Assembly (NCBI GenBank): GCA_021372355.1
Contig: JAJFUQ010000211.1
Coordinates: 1 to 35,806 of the forward strand
Source: Nocardiaceae bacterium
Lineage (GTDB): Bacteria > Actinomycetota > Actinomycetes > Mycobacteriales > Mycobacteriaceae
DNA: 35,806 nucleotides
Reading direction: 5' to 3'
In this document: in pieces, positions 17,104 to 25,468 of the stretch
How positions within the stretch are numbered: the first letter of the stretch is position 1
Layout of the letters: the number at the start of each line of letters is the position of its first letter
Program-made: the position numbers and the translations under genes
Notes under the pieces: generated by a model
Databases searched by the model: none
What the model saw: the letters and a program-made list of their open reading frames with translations, nothing else
What the model was told of the DNA's origin: nothing

Positions 17104-17497
17104 GCGTCTTGAACGCCATCTTCGGTATGACGGCGAGCATCCGACCGGAGAACTGGGCCCAATCGAAGTAGTCGTGCCAATCGACGATCTTTCCGTTTCG
17201 AACCTCGAAGGCGCCCCACACCCAGAATTCGAAGTTCGCACCCTTGTTCCCGAGAACATCGGTGCGCTGCGTGAGCACCACATTGCCGTCCTGGGCAATG
17301 TGGTGAATGCGGGCTTCGAAGTGATCCCCGAACCGGCCGAGCATCTCCATGGTGCGTTCGAACGCCTTGCGGCCGCGGGCGGGCGGTAGATGGTTGTTCT
17401 GGTAGACGATGTCGTCGTCGACCAGCGCGTAAGCGCGTGCGTTGTCGAAATCCTCCAGCGCGGCGAGGAAGCTCTTTACGGTGTCGATCTCGTTCAT
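17090..17497 (-). CDS. Limonene-1,2-epoxide hydrolase-like protein (SnoaL/LEH fold, EphG-like)
   Basis: 135 residues from the ATG at 17497 (MNEIDTVKSFLAALEDFD). All residues of the limonene epoxide hydrolase active site can be placed: Tyr and Asn in VYQNNHLPP, the Arg-x-Asp pair in TQRTDVLG and the second Asp in IVDWHDYFDW. Mycobacterial EphG (Rv2740) has the same arrangement. The family hydrolyses epoxides in a one-step push-pull reaction; sterol- or lipid-type epoxides are likely substrates here, but that is inference. The frame continues upstream to 17587, but that part overlaps the terminator hairpin of the csbD-like gene. Confidence 0.85.
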   Translation of the reverse strand: MNEIDTVKSFLAALEDFDNARAYALVDDDIVYQNNHLPPARGRKAFERTMEMLGRFGDHFEARIHHIAQDGNVVLTQRTDVLGNKGANFEFWVWGAFEVRNGKIVDWHDYFDWAQFSGRMLAVIPKMAFKTLSRR

Positions 17498-17554
17498 GCT
17501 GGCAATCCTGCGCTTCGATCGCGCCTCAGGTGACCGCTTCTGGCCCGGAAATGC

Positions 17555-17583
17555 GAAGCGGCGGTCCAGCAGACCGCCGCTTC
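17555..17583 (-). terminator. Hairpin terminator after the CsbD-like gene
   Basis: GAAGCGGCGGTC (17555-17566) pairs perfectly with GACCGCCGCTTC (17572-17583) around a 5-base loop, 14 bases after the csbD-like stop on the minus strand. Only a short T run follows (GCATTTCC). Confidence 0.75.
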
Positions 17584-17597
17584 CCACCGCACTGAAC

Positions 17598-17771
17598 TCA
17601 GCTCTTGAACGCGTCCTTGACGTTCTCGCCGGCCTGCTTCAGATTGCCCTTGGTCTGGTCTGCTTGACCCTCACGCTTAGTGCTCTCGTCGTCAGTAGCG
17701 CGACCGAACGCCTCCTTGGCCTTGCCGGACAGCTCTTCGGCCTTGTTCTTCGCCTTGTCGATAGCACTCAT
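17598..17771 (-). CDS. CsbD-family small stress protein
   Basis: A 57-residue Lys/Glu/Ala-rich helical protein beginning MSAIDKAKNKAEELSGKAKE and ending NLKQAGENVKDAFKS, with the two amphipathic repeats typical of CsbD. CsbD is a small general-stress protein under sigma-B in Bacillus, of unclear biochemical role. A strong ribosome site (GGAGG) lies five bases before the ATG, and a sigma-B/F-like promoter lies 53 bases upstream. A perfect hairpin terminator follows, so it is probably a monocistronic stress gene. Confidence 0.88.
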   Translation of the reverse strand: MSAIDKAKNKAEELSGKAKEAFGRATDDESTKREGQADQTKGNLKQAGENVKDAFKS

Positions 17772-17813
17772 GTCATCCTCCAGAATTCAGATCCCCGAAT
17801 CGGTATCCGGGGC

Positions 17814-17848
17814 TAGGTGTCACCTACCCGCTGAGAACCCGCCGAAAC
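17814..17848 (-). promoter_or_regulatory. Sigma-B/SigF-like promoter and palindrome upstream of the csbD-like gene
   Basis: On the minus strand GTTT (17848-17845), 15 bases of spacer, then GGGTAG (17829-17824) match the GTTT-N15-GGGTA pattern of SigF/SigB-type promoters. It begins directly after the stop codon of the ATP-grasp gene. The -10 element overlaps TAGGTG-T-CACCTA (17814-17826), a perfect 13-base palindrome that could be a repressor site. The target fits, since CsbD genes are classic sigma-B genes. Confidence 0.55.
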
Positions 17849-18895
17849 TCAGAGCATGACGAAACGTTGCCGGTCGAGCGCAGCACCATAGAGGTGCCCG
17901 AGCTCGACCTTCCGTGCCAAGTCCTCGATGATCGCCTCGGCGAAGTTGGTGCCGTAAAGGGACTCGCAACTTCCCAGTCCGCCCGGGCTGAAGACGTTGA
18001 TCTCCATCAACTTGTCGCCCACGATGTCGAGTCCGACCAAGAACATTCCGTCATTGATCAGCTTGGGCCGGACGGTGTCGACGAGCTTGAGCATCTCGTC
18101 GGTCACGTGGACGGCGACCGCCTTGCCGCCCGCGCTCATATTGGACCGCAGGTCCTTTCCCTTGTTGACTCTGCGGAAGGCCGCGAAATGACCGTCACGC
18201 TCCAGCGGACAACCGTTCATGACGAACATCCGGACGTCCCCATCCCCGGCCTCGGTCAAGAACTCCTGGGCCACCACGTAGCCGTCGCGGGAAATCGCCT
18301 CGATGATCTGGTTGGTGTTCGGGGAGTCTTCTTTCGTCACTTGAAACACCCCGGTGCCGCCCGAGCCCTGCAGCGGTTTGAGCACTGCCCTGCCCCCGAG
18401 TTCGGCAATGAATTTCTTGATCCGATCGGGATCGCGCGAAATGAGGGTGAGAGGACGGACCACGTCGGGAAAGTGCTGGAAATAGGCCTTGTTGAGCGCG
18501 TGTGCGAGGTGCGCGGGGTCGTTGGCCACGAGTACGCCACTCGCCGAGATCAATTGGCCGAAGGCGACCCCTGCGGTGCCCGCCCACGAGCGGCCGGCAG
18601 TGTCGTCCGCGGGATCGTTCCGCAGCATGACGACGTCGAGATCGCCGATACAGACCTGCTCATCGATCCCCTTCGAGCCCTGCACGTCAGAGAGGTAGCG
18701 CTCGTGGGATTTGTACTTCTTCGGGCCTGGCCCGCGCATGTGCGCCGACAGTGACCCGTCGGGTTCGAACGCGAAATCACCGACCCCGGTGAACCACACT
18801 TCATGGCCCATTTGGGTGGCGGTCAGAGCGAGACGGTTCGTGGTGTACACCGGCAGTTCCGTAGCGACGTCATTGACGACGAAACAGATTCTCAT
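17849..18895 (-). CDS. Glutathione synthase-like ATP-grasp ligase
   Basis: A 348-residue ATP-grasp protein. It opens with the GshB-like strand MRICFVVNDVATE. The nucleotide-binding segment VLKPLQGSGGTGVFQV is near residue 170, VVAQEFLTEAGDGDVRMFV follows near residue 208, and the metal-binding C-terminal motif LMEINVFSPGGLGS is near residue 300. The family joins a carboxylate to an amine through an acyl phosphate. Mycolic actinobacteria use mycothiol rather than glutathione, so ordinary glutathione synthesis is unlikely and the product is unknown. Its ATG overlaps the stop of the QEGLA-motif gene by four bases, making it the last gene of a three-gene cassette. Confidence 0.85.
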   Translation of the reverse strand: MRICFVVNDVATELPVYTTNRLALTATQMGHEVWFTGVGDFAFEPDGSLSAHMRGPGPKKYKSHERYLSDVQGSKGIDEQVCIGDLDVVMLRNDPADDTAGRSWAGTAGVAFGQLISASGVLVANDPAHLAHALNKAYFQHFPDVVRPLTLISRDPDRIKKFIAELGGRAVLKPLQGSGGTGVFQVTKEDSPNTNQIIEAISRDGYVVAQEFLTEAGDGDVRMFVMNGCPLERDGHFAAFRRVNKGKDLRSNMSAGGKAVAVHVTDEMLKLVDTVRPKLINDGMFLVGLDIVGDKLMEINVFSPGGLGSCESLYGTNFAEAIIEDLARKVELGHLYGAALDRQRFVML

Positions 18896-20058
18896 GAGAA
18901 TTCCTCGATCAATTGAGTGACGTCGTTCGATTCGGCTATCCGTCGGAGCCGCTCAGACGCAGCCGGGTCACCGAGGTATCGCGGCCGAAGCCGCGGCTCG
19001 ATGAGTACTCCCTGGTCGTAGAGATCACCGATCAACGGCAGATCCTCGAGCGACAGCTTGCCCAGCCACAGAAGATCAAGCTTGTCGCCACCGGCCAGGT
19101 GCTCGAGAAGGTCGAAGAAACCTCGGAGGTAAATGACGTCCTTCGTGAATCCGCCCGAGCGGAACACCCGCATCGTCGTGGTGAACGCGCCTTTTCGTGA
19201 CAGACCCAGGTCGACCAAGAGTCCGTGCACATCCACGAAGGCGTCGCCCGCGACCATCCGGTCGACTGCGACGACCCGCGCGGCGAGCTGTCGCAAACGG
19301 CGGGGCGAAAGGCCGCCGACCAGGAACTCCGCGAGCACCGCCAGGCCTTCCTGCGTCTCCTCGTATCCCGCCAGGCCCGTGGCCATAAGGAGCACCGGTT
19401 GGTGGGAGCCGTTCACGTACGTGACGAGATGGGTGCCCACCTCGTGTTGCAGCAACGCCTGAACCCGGCTGCTCTCGACTTCGGTGGCTTTGCCGACGAG
19501 CAGTTCGTGCCCGGAAACACTGATCCCGCTGACGTCGGCCCGGATCTGCACGTGGACGCCAAGATCCGGCTGGATGGCCTGGTAATGCGCGAACTCGATC
19601 CGTGCCAGCCGGGCGAACTCCGTGGCGTCGACGGTGCCACCTCCGCCACCCGTGCGGGCCGGGACGCGCTCGAGGATGGCCTGTGCACGCTCGAGCAGAA
19701 CGACGCCGGCGGCGCCGTAGAGCTCGATGCTGAGTGGGAGGAATCCAGGCGTGTTCCGGGCCCGGAGCATCTCGAGCTGCGTCTGCAATTCCTTCAGCTT
19801 CGCGCGGAAGAGGTGGCCGAGCTCGCTGTTCTCCACCCGTTCGACGTCGATCGCCTTGAGTCTGGCGCCCAACAGTCCGGGATCGACCTCGAGATCGCGA
19901 TACGTGAAGACGGGCTCCGTGGTCGCCCCGGACAGGAACTCGCGGCCGACCGCCGTCGTGTCCGTCGGGGTGATGTCCAGCAGGAACTCGAAGGCGTCGG
20001 CGGCTCGAGCCAGTTCGTGGTCGACCGCCAGATCGTGGGTAGCCAGCGCGGTACTCAT
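18892..20058 (-). CDS. QEGLA-motif (DUF1704, MATCAP-like) zinc metallopeptidase
   Basis: A 388-residue protein of the family annotated as flavohemoglobin expression-modulating QEGLA motif protein. A zinc-site HExxxH is in LLQHEVGTHLVTYVNG near residue 203, and the namesake motif with a third ligand Glu is in YEETQEGLAVLAE near residue 236. The same HExxxH plus TQEGLA pattern defines the eukaryotic MATCAP tyrosine carboxypeptidases, so a peptidase or amidase acting near a C-terminus is plausible. No bacterial substrate is established to my knowledge. ATG at 20058; four-base overlaps with both neighbours (an N-formylglutamate amidohydrolase-like gene upstream and an ATP-grasp gene downstream) show a tightly coupled operon. 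No signal peptide or TM, so cytosolic. Confidence 0.85.
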   Translation of the reverse strand: MSTALATHDLAVDHELARAADAFEFLLDITPTDTTAVGREFLSGATTEPVFTYRDLEVDPGLLGARLKAIDVERVENSELGHLFRAKLKELQTQLEMLRARNTPGFLPLSIELYGAAGVVLLERAQAILERVPARTGGGGGTVDATEFARLARIEFAHYQAIQPDLGVHVQIRADVSGISVSGHELLVGKATEVESSRVQALLQHEVGTHLVTYVNGSHQPVLLMATGLAGYEETQEGLAVLAEFLVGGLSPRRLRQLAARVVAVDRMVAGDAFVDVHGLLVDLGLSRKGAFTTTMRVFRSGGFTKDVIYLRGFFDLLEHLAGGDKLDLLWLGKLSLEDLPLIGDLYDQGVLIEPRLRPRYLGDPAASERLRRIAESNDVTQLIEEFS

Positions 20059-20876
20059 CGGACCGCTCGATTCGCCGCGTCCACAACCGCAGGTATCGAA
20101 CTCTTGAGCGCCGCGGTCAGTTCATCGAGATGGTCGTCGTCGACCGATCCTGTCCGCTCGTCCATGAAGGTCTTCTTGAACTCCAAGGACAACGCGCAAC
20201 CGGTGGTCGGGTAGCGTTCGTGCACCCAGGCTGCGAGCCGCCGGCCTGTGAAGCGAACGTTCTCCCGGACGTCCAGCGGCGCACCGTGGATGTCCAGTCC
20301 GTTCATCGCCTCGAGCAGCGCTGTGACGACCCCTGCCCATCGTTCTTTGTTCACTGACCCGGTCCCGACGTTGATGTCGGGGTTGTCTTCCTCAGACGCG
20401 CTCAAGGCGTTCGGATCAGCGTGACGCGGATAATCGAACGGGCGAAAGTTGTAGGCGTGGACGTCGAAGACGACGAAGGGGCCGGCCGCAGCCATCGGGT
20501 CGAGCCACTCGGCCAGATCCGCATAGAACTCGTCGTAGATCTCGAGTGACCTCGCGATGACATCCTGCGGAAGCTCATCCCGCCAGAGATCCAGGCCCCA
20601 GCAGTCGTCGGGGGTGCAGTAGACCGCCGCATCGCGATCGCGATTGAGATCGACTTCGAAGCGCGAACGATTCGCCACGGCACGGAATTCCGTGCACGCC
20701 GCGATGCGGTCGGTGAAGGGGTCCTCCTCGCGGCGGCGCGTGGCGTCGGCGAGCTTGACTCGGGACAGCAGTTCTGGCCGGAGGTCGTGGCCCGCATGAA
20801 TAGCGGTAGCCATCACGTGCGGCGCCGGATCGCCGTAGAACGAAAACGGAGCGCGAAGCGCCTCGGCGCTGTCCAC
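20055..20876 (-). CDS. N-formylglutamate amidohydrolase-family protein (HutG/NFGA-like)
   Basis: A 273-residue protein of the N-formylglutamate amidohydrolase fold. Conserved parts are IHAGHDLRPELLSRV (metal-site His), the acidic DPFTDRIAA, the DVHAYNFRP segment, which corresponds to the DxHSYN motif of the family, and ALSLEFKKTFMDER (Glu-Phe-Lys-Lys-x-Phe). The classical enzyme releases formate from N-formylglutamate in histidine breakdown, but no hut genes are nearby. Here it is the first gene of a cassette with a QEGLA metallopeptidase and an ATP-grasp ligase, so it more likely hydrolyses an amide of a related acidic compound. The start is a GTG at 20876, divergent from treX across 129 bases. 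Confidence 0.82.
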   Translation of the reverse strand: MDSAEALRAPFSFYGDPAPHVMATAIHAGHDLRPELLSRVKLADATRRREEDPFTDRIAACTEFRAVANRSRFEVDLNRDRDAAVYCTPDDCWGLDLWRDELPQDVIARSLEIYDEFYADLAEWLDPMAAAGPFVVFDVHAYNFRPFDYPRHADPNALSASEEDNPDINVGTGSVNKERWAGVVTALLEAMNGLDIHGAPLDVRENVRFTGRRLAAWVHERYPTTGCALSLEFKKTFMDERTGSVDDDHLDELTAALKSSIPAVVDAANRAVR

Positions 20877-21005
20877 AATGCAGAGCTACCCGGTCCTGTC
20901 ACCGCAAAACGAAGCGGACATAGCGGACCAATTCTCGGCCTTGCGGACCCACGAAGATGTGAGGTTCCAACCGTCACTCCAGCAACGCGACTAGCCTCTT
21001 TCGGT

Positions 21006-23126
21006 ATGGCCGCTCCCGATCCCAACCTCGGCGACCCGTCGTCGATCTCGGTGTGGCCGGGCACTGCCTATCCTCTCGGCGCGACCTACGACGGCGCCGG
21101 AACGAACTTCTCGTTGTTCTCCGAGGTCGCCGAGAAGGTCGAACTGTGCCTGATCGCACGCGACGGATCCGAGACCCGCATACCCGTTGAAGAAGTCGAC
21201 GGCTTCGTGTGGCACTGCTACCTTCCGAACGTCGTCCCTGGTCAACGCTATGGATACCGCGTACACGGGCCGTTCGAGCCGGAGAAGGGCCATCGCTGCG
21301 ACGCCAGCAAACTGCTCGTCGATCCGTACGGAAAAGCGTTCGACGGAGACTTCGACGGGCACGAATCGCTGCACACATACGGCATGGATTCGCTGGGGCA
21401 CACGATGACGACCGTTGTCATCAACCCGTACTTCGACTGGTTGAGCGACCGCTCCCCCCGCCGGCCCTACCACGAGACGATCATCTACGAAGCCCACGTC
21501 AAGGGCATGACCGCGACGCATCCGAAGATCCCGGAAGAACTACGCGGGACTTACGCGGGTCTCGCGCATCCCGTCATCATCGAGCACCTTCTGGCCCTCG
21601 GTGTGACGGCGATCGAACTCATGCCCGTGCACCAGTTCATGCAAGACCAGCGACTTCGAGACGAAGGACTGCGCAACTACTGGGGCTACAACACGTTCGG
21701 CTTCCTCGCACCGCACAACGAATACCGCTCCGGAGCCAAGCCGGCGTCGGCGGTTTCGGAGTTCAAGGCGATGGTCCGGACGTTCCACGAAGCCGGAATC
21801 GAGGTGATCCTCGACGTCGTCTACAACCACACCGCAGAGGGAAACCACCTCGGCCCGACGATCAGCTTCCGCGGCATCGACAACCAGGCCTACTACCGAC
21901 TCGTTGACGACGACCTGGCGATGTACATGGACTACACGGGCACCGGCAACAGTCTCAGCGCCAGGCATCCGCACACGTTGCAGCTCATCATGGACTCGCT
22001 CCGGTACTGGATTCTCGAGATGCACGTCGATGGCTTCCGCTTCGATCTCGCGTCGACTCTCGCCCGCGAACTGCACGACGTCGATCGACTGTCCGCGTTC
22101 TTCGACATCGTCCAGCAGGACCCGGTCATCAGCCAGGTCAAACTCATCGCCGAGCCCTGGGACGTCGGTGCCGGCGGCTACCAGGTCGGCAACTTCCCCG
22201 GCCTGTGGACCGAGTGGAACGGAAAGTATCGCGACACCGTGCGCGACTACTGGCGGGGAGAGCCCTCCACCCTCGGCGAGTTCGCGTCGCGGCTGACGGG
22301 TTCGTCGGACTTGTACGAAGCGACCGGCCGCCGACCCGGCGCGAGCATCAACTTCGTCACCGCCCACGATGGCTTCACGTTGCGAGACCTCGTGTCCTAC
22401 AACGAGAAACACAACATGGCGAACGGTGAGGACAACCGCGACGGCGAATCCCACAACCGCTCCTGGAACTGCGGCGTCGAAGGCCCGACCGACGATCCGG
22501 CGATCAACGAGCTGCGTGAGCGCCAGATACGCAACATTCTTGCGACGCTGATGCTGAGCCAGGGCACGCCGATGCTCCTGCACGGCGACGAATTCGGCCG
22601 CACGCAGCACGGCAACAACAATGCGTACTGCCAGGACTCCGAGCTCGCGTGGATGGACTGGACCCTCGCCGACAAAGACCCTGACCTGCTCGAATACACG
22701 CAGAACGTCATCAAGCTGCGCAAACGTCACCCGGTCTTCCGCCGACGCCGATTCTTCGACGGTCGACCCATTCGATCCGGCGATGAATTGCGCGATATCG
22801 CGTGGCTGACGACAGCGGGCGTCGAGATGACGCCCGAGGACTGGGAATCCGACTTCGGCCGGGCATTGACGGTCTTCCTCAACGGACAGTCGATTCCGGA
22901 GCCGAATCAACGTGGTGAGCGCGTCGAGGACGACTCGTTCCTGTTGTGCTTCAACGCCCACGACGAGCCGCTCGACTTCCACCTGCCCAGCGGCATCTAT
23001 GGCAACCATTGGGAGGTTGTGCTCGACACGTCGGCACCGACGGGCATTGCGAAAGCAACTGTCGAAGCCGGCAGCGACGTCACAGTCGGGGGCCGTATGC
23101 TCCTCGTTCTCAAGCGAATGGACTGA
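21006..23126 (+). CDS. treX: Glycogen debranching enzyme (GH13 isoamylase type)
   Basis: A 706-residue GH13 isoamylase-type protein. An N-terminal CBM48-like domain starts at SVWPGTAYPLGATYDGAGTN. The four GH13 regions are DVVYNHT (about residue 269), DGFRFDLAS (about 342, nucleophile Asp), LIAEPWD (about 381, acid/base Glu) and FVTAHDG (about 452). It cleaves alpha-1,6 branches of glycogen to give linear maltooligosaccharides for TreY. I chose the ATG at 21006 because it precedes the conserved N-terminus and a -10-like TAGCCT (20992-20997) lies eight bases upstream, which suggests a leaderless transcript. The frame is open to 20787, but that part runs antisense through the amidohydrolase gene. 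treY follows after three bases. Confidence 0.93.
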   Translation: MAAPDPNLGDPSSISVWPGTAYPLGATYDGAGTNFSLFSEVAEKVELCLIARDGSETRIPVEEVDGFVWHCYLPNVVPGQRYGYRVHGPFEPEKGHRCDASKLLVDPYGKAFDGDFDGHESLHTYGMDSLGHTMTTVVINPYFDWLSDRSPRRPYHETIIYEAHVKGMTATHPKIPEELRGTYAGLAHPVIIEHLLALGVTAIELMPVHQFMQDQRLRDEGLRNYWGYNTFGFLAPHNEYRSGAKPASAVSEFKAMVRTFHEAGIEVILDVVYNHTAEGNHLGPTISFRGIDNQAYYRLVDDDLAMYMDYTGTGNSLSARHPHTLQLIMDSLRYWILEMHVDGFRFDLASTLARELHDVDRLSAFFDIVQQDPVISQVKLIAEPWDVGAGGYQVGNFPGLWTEWNGKYRDTVRDYWRGEPSTLGEFASRLTGSSDLYEATGRRPGASINFVTAHDGFTLRDLVSYNEKHNMANGEDNRDGESHNRSWNCGVEGPTDDPAINELRERQIRNILATLMLSQGTPMLLHGDEFGRTQHGNNNAYCQDSELAWMDWTLADKDPDLLEYTQNVIKLRKRHPVFRRRRFFDGRPIRSGDELRDIAWLTTAGVEMTPEDWESDFGRALTVFLNGQSIPEPNQRGERVEDDSFLLCFNAHDEPLDFHLPSGIYGNHWEVVLDTSAPTGIAKATVEAGSDVTVGGRMLLVLKRMD

Positions 23127-23129
23127 CCG

Positions 23130-25385
23130 ATGCACCCGTTGGCGAGCACCTACCGACTTCAGTTGCGACCCGACGCCTTCCGGTTCTCCGCTGCCGAATC
23201 GATCATCGATTACCTTGCTGCCCTCGGAATTTCGCACGCCTATCTGTCGCCGCTGCTGACTGCGGTCAAGGGTTCGCTGCACGGCTACGACGTCACCGAC
23301 CCGACGACCGTCTCCGCCGACCTGGGCGGCGAAGGCGGGTTGCGGTCGCTTGCGCACGCTGCCCACTCTCGACGGATGGGACTGATCGCGGACATCGTTC
23401 CGAATCACCTCGGAGTCGGCCATCCCGAGCAGAATGCGTGGTGGTGGGACGTGCTGCTGTACGGCCGCGACTCCGCGCATGCGCACTTCTTCGACATCGA
23501 CTGGAGCGCGGGTTTGTCCTTGCCGGTTCTCGAATCCCCGGCCGACCTCGATGACCTGGCGATCGACGAATCCGGCGACGAACCGCTGCTCGCGTTGCGT
23601 GCCATGCGGTTTCCGATCCGTCCCGGCACGCGGCCCGGGACCCCGCGGGAGGTCCACGATCGTCAGGCCTACCGACTCGTCGAATGGCGCACCGCGCCCA
23701 GCACGTATCGCCGGTTCCTCACCGTCAACGAACTCGCCGCCCTCCGCCAGGAGGACCCCGACGTCTTCGATGAAACGCATCGGGTGATCGGGAAGCTCAT
23801 CAGTGAGGGGGTCATCGACGGGGTGCGCGTCGACCACCCCGATGGCCTCGCCGATCCGGCGCAATACTTCGCGTGGCTGCGTGATCTCGTCGGTTCCGGC
23901 TGGATCGTCGCGGAGAAGGTCCTCGGCGAGCACGAACCCCTCGACCGCACGTGGCCGATCGACGGGACGACCGGCTACGAAGCGATGTCGCGGATCTGCG
24001 GAGTGTTCGTCGACCCGTCCGGAGAATCTGCACTCACCGCAGCGGCCGCTCCGACCGCGTCGATCGAGAGTCTGAAGCGGGCAATCGTCGCCGAGTCTCT
24101 CAGCGGCGAGATCGACCGGCTCGCGCGGTGCATTGCGCCGCAGCCGTCCGCGGAACTTCGGCTGGCGATCATCGAGGCGGCCGTAGCGATGCCCGTCGGC
24201 CGGGCGGACACCGCACCCAACGAAGGAATCCTGGCGCGCACTCTCGGGCGTTTCGAAGGACCCGGCGTCGATGCGCTCGTGGAAGGCCTCGCCCGGGGAG
24301 GCGAAGTGCTCTCTCGGTTCGGTCAGCTGTGCGTTTCGATCGGCGCCAAGGCCGTCGAGGATCGGCATCTGTACCAGGACACTCGTCTGATCAGCCTCAA
24401 CGAAGTCGGTTCGGACCCCGCCAAGTTCGGATTCACTCCGGCTGAGTTCCACCTCGCCAACGCCGACCGCTCCAGGTTCCGGCCACGGTCGATGACGACC
24501 CTGTCGACTCACGACACCAAGCGCGGAGAAGATGTTCGCGCACGCATCTCGGTGCTGTCGCAGGTGCCGCTGCGGTGGGCGGAAGAGGTTGCCCGCTGGG
24601 AGAATTCGACTCCGTCGCCGGACCTCGCGATCGGGCAGTTCCTGTGGCAGACATTGTTCGGAATCTGGCCACTCAGCGGACTCCCCGACGCGGACCGCGT
24701 ACACAAGTACGCGGAGAAGGCGATCCGCGAGAACGCCACCCGGACGTCATGGAACGCCGTCGATTTCGAGTTCGAGGCACTCGTCCACGAATGGATCGAC
24801 CGCGTCCTCCTCGGTCCGACAGCGGACTCGATCACCGCGTTCGTCGTCGAGATCGCGCCGCACGCGTGGGCTAACTCCCTCGGCCAAAAGGTGCTCCAAC
24901 TGTGTGGACCCGGCGTGCCAGATGTCTACCAGGGCACCGAACTGTGGGAGGACTCCCTCGTCGATCCGGACAATCGTCGGCTGGTCAACTACGCGAAGCG
25001 CCGCGCGATGCTTGAGGGGCTCGACGGCTTCGACAGCCCGCCACCCGTGGACGGCACCGGAGCGGCCAAGCTCTGGGTGACCTCGCGGTGCCTGCGGCTC
25101 CGGCAAGAACGCCCGGAAAGCTTCGTCGATGGCGGTTATTGGCCGGTCTACGCGAGCGGGCCCTCGGCGGCCCATGTCGTCGGGTTCGCGCGCGGCGCAA
25201 TCGAACCCGATGTCGTGGCACTCGCCACCCGCTTCACGGCGCGCTTCACCGGATGGGAATCGACCCACCTCAACGTGCCCGCCGGCACCTGGACCGATCG
25301 CGTCACCGGCACCGAACACACTGGCCCGATCGACGCGGCCGCGGTTCTGTCGCGATACCCGGTGGCGGTTCTCGTCCGCGACTGA
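23130..25385 (+). CDS. treY: Maltooligosyltrehalose synthase
   Basis: A 751-residue GH13 enzyme that turns the reducing-end alpha-1,4 bond of maltooligosaccharides into the alpha,alpha-1,1 bond of trehalose. Visible motifs are STYRLQLRPDAFRF at the N-terminus, LSPLLTAVKGSLHGYDVTDP, ADIVPNHLGVG, DGVRVDHPDGLADP with the nucleophile Asp, IVAEKVLGEHEPL with the acid/base Glu and TLSTHDTKRGEDVRAR. Length fits the family. It starts three bases after treX, so the two form an operon. treZ, which normally follows to release trehalose, is missing here; a DUF6875-like gene and a decayed copy of the treY 3' end follow instead. Confidence 0.95.
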   Translation: MHPLASTYRLQLRPDAFRFSAAESIIDYLAALGISHAYLSPLLTAVKGSLHGYDVTDPTTVSADLGGEGGLRSLAHAAHSRRMGLIADIVPNHLGVGHPEQNAWWWDVLLYGRDSAHAHFFDIDWSAGLSLPVLESPADLDDLAIDESGDEPLLALRAMRFPIRPGTRPGTPREVHDRQAYRLVEWRTAPSTYRRFLTVNELAALRQEDPDVFDETHRVIGKLISEGVIDGVRVDHPDGLADPAQYFAWLRDLVGSGWIVAEKVLGEHEPLDRTWPIDGTTGYEAMSRICGVFVDPSGESALTAAAAPTASIESLKRAIVAESLSGEIDRLARCIAPQPSAELRLAIIEAAVAMPVGRADTAPNEGILARTLGRFEGPGVDALVEGLARGGEVLSRFGQLCVSIGAKAVEDRHLYQDTRLISLNEVGSDPAKFGFTPAEFHLANADRSRFRPRSMTTLSTHDTKRGEDVRARISVLSQVPLRWAEEVARWENSTPSPDLAIGQFLWQTLFGIWPLSGLPDADRVHKYAEKAIRENATRTSWNAVDFEFEALVHEWIDRVLLGPTADSITAFVVEIAPHAWANSLGQKVLQLCGPGVPDVYQGTELWEDSLVDPDNRRLVNYAKRRAMLEGLDGFDSPPPVDGTGAAKLWVTSRCLRLRQERPESFVDGGYWPVYASGPSAAHVVGFARGAIEPDVVALATRFTARFTGWESTHLNVPAGTWTDRVTGTEHTGPIDAAAVLSRYPVAVLVRD
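25082..25385 (+). repeat. Left copy of a duplicated treY 3'-end segment
   Basis: The last 304 bases of treY, beginning CTCGCGGTGCCTGCGG, recur downstream at 26237-26490 in the same orientation. This left copy is intact and codes the functional C-terminus (SRCLRLRQERPESF to VAVLVRD). Confidence 0.85.
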
Positions 25386-25468
25386 TCGGACGCCGGTCAA
25401 CAATCGACCCATCCAGGTTCCGCTCGGCGCCGAATTGATCATGCGGCGAACGATTACGGAGGAATCAC

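Noticed and set aside
17849..18895. True glutathione synthase (gshB)
   Set aside because: The fold fits, but no gshA is nearby, mycolic actinobacteria use mycothiol, and the gene is fused into a cassette with two hydrolases; a different amide product is more likely.
21540..24704. Antisense open frame of 1054 codons opposite treX and treY
   Set aside because: It lies wholly opposite two genes with complete GH13 motifs; long antisense frames are common in high-GC coding DNA, and the product shows no domain, only Arg/Val/Asp-rich sequence.
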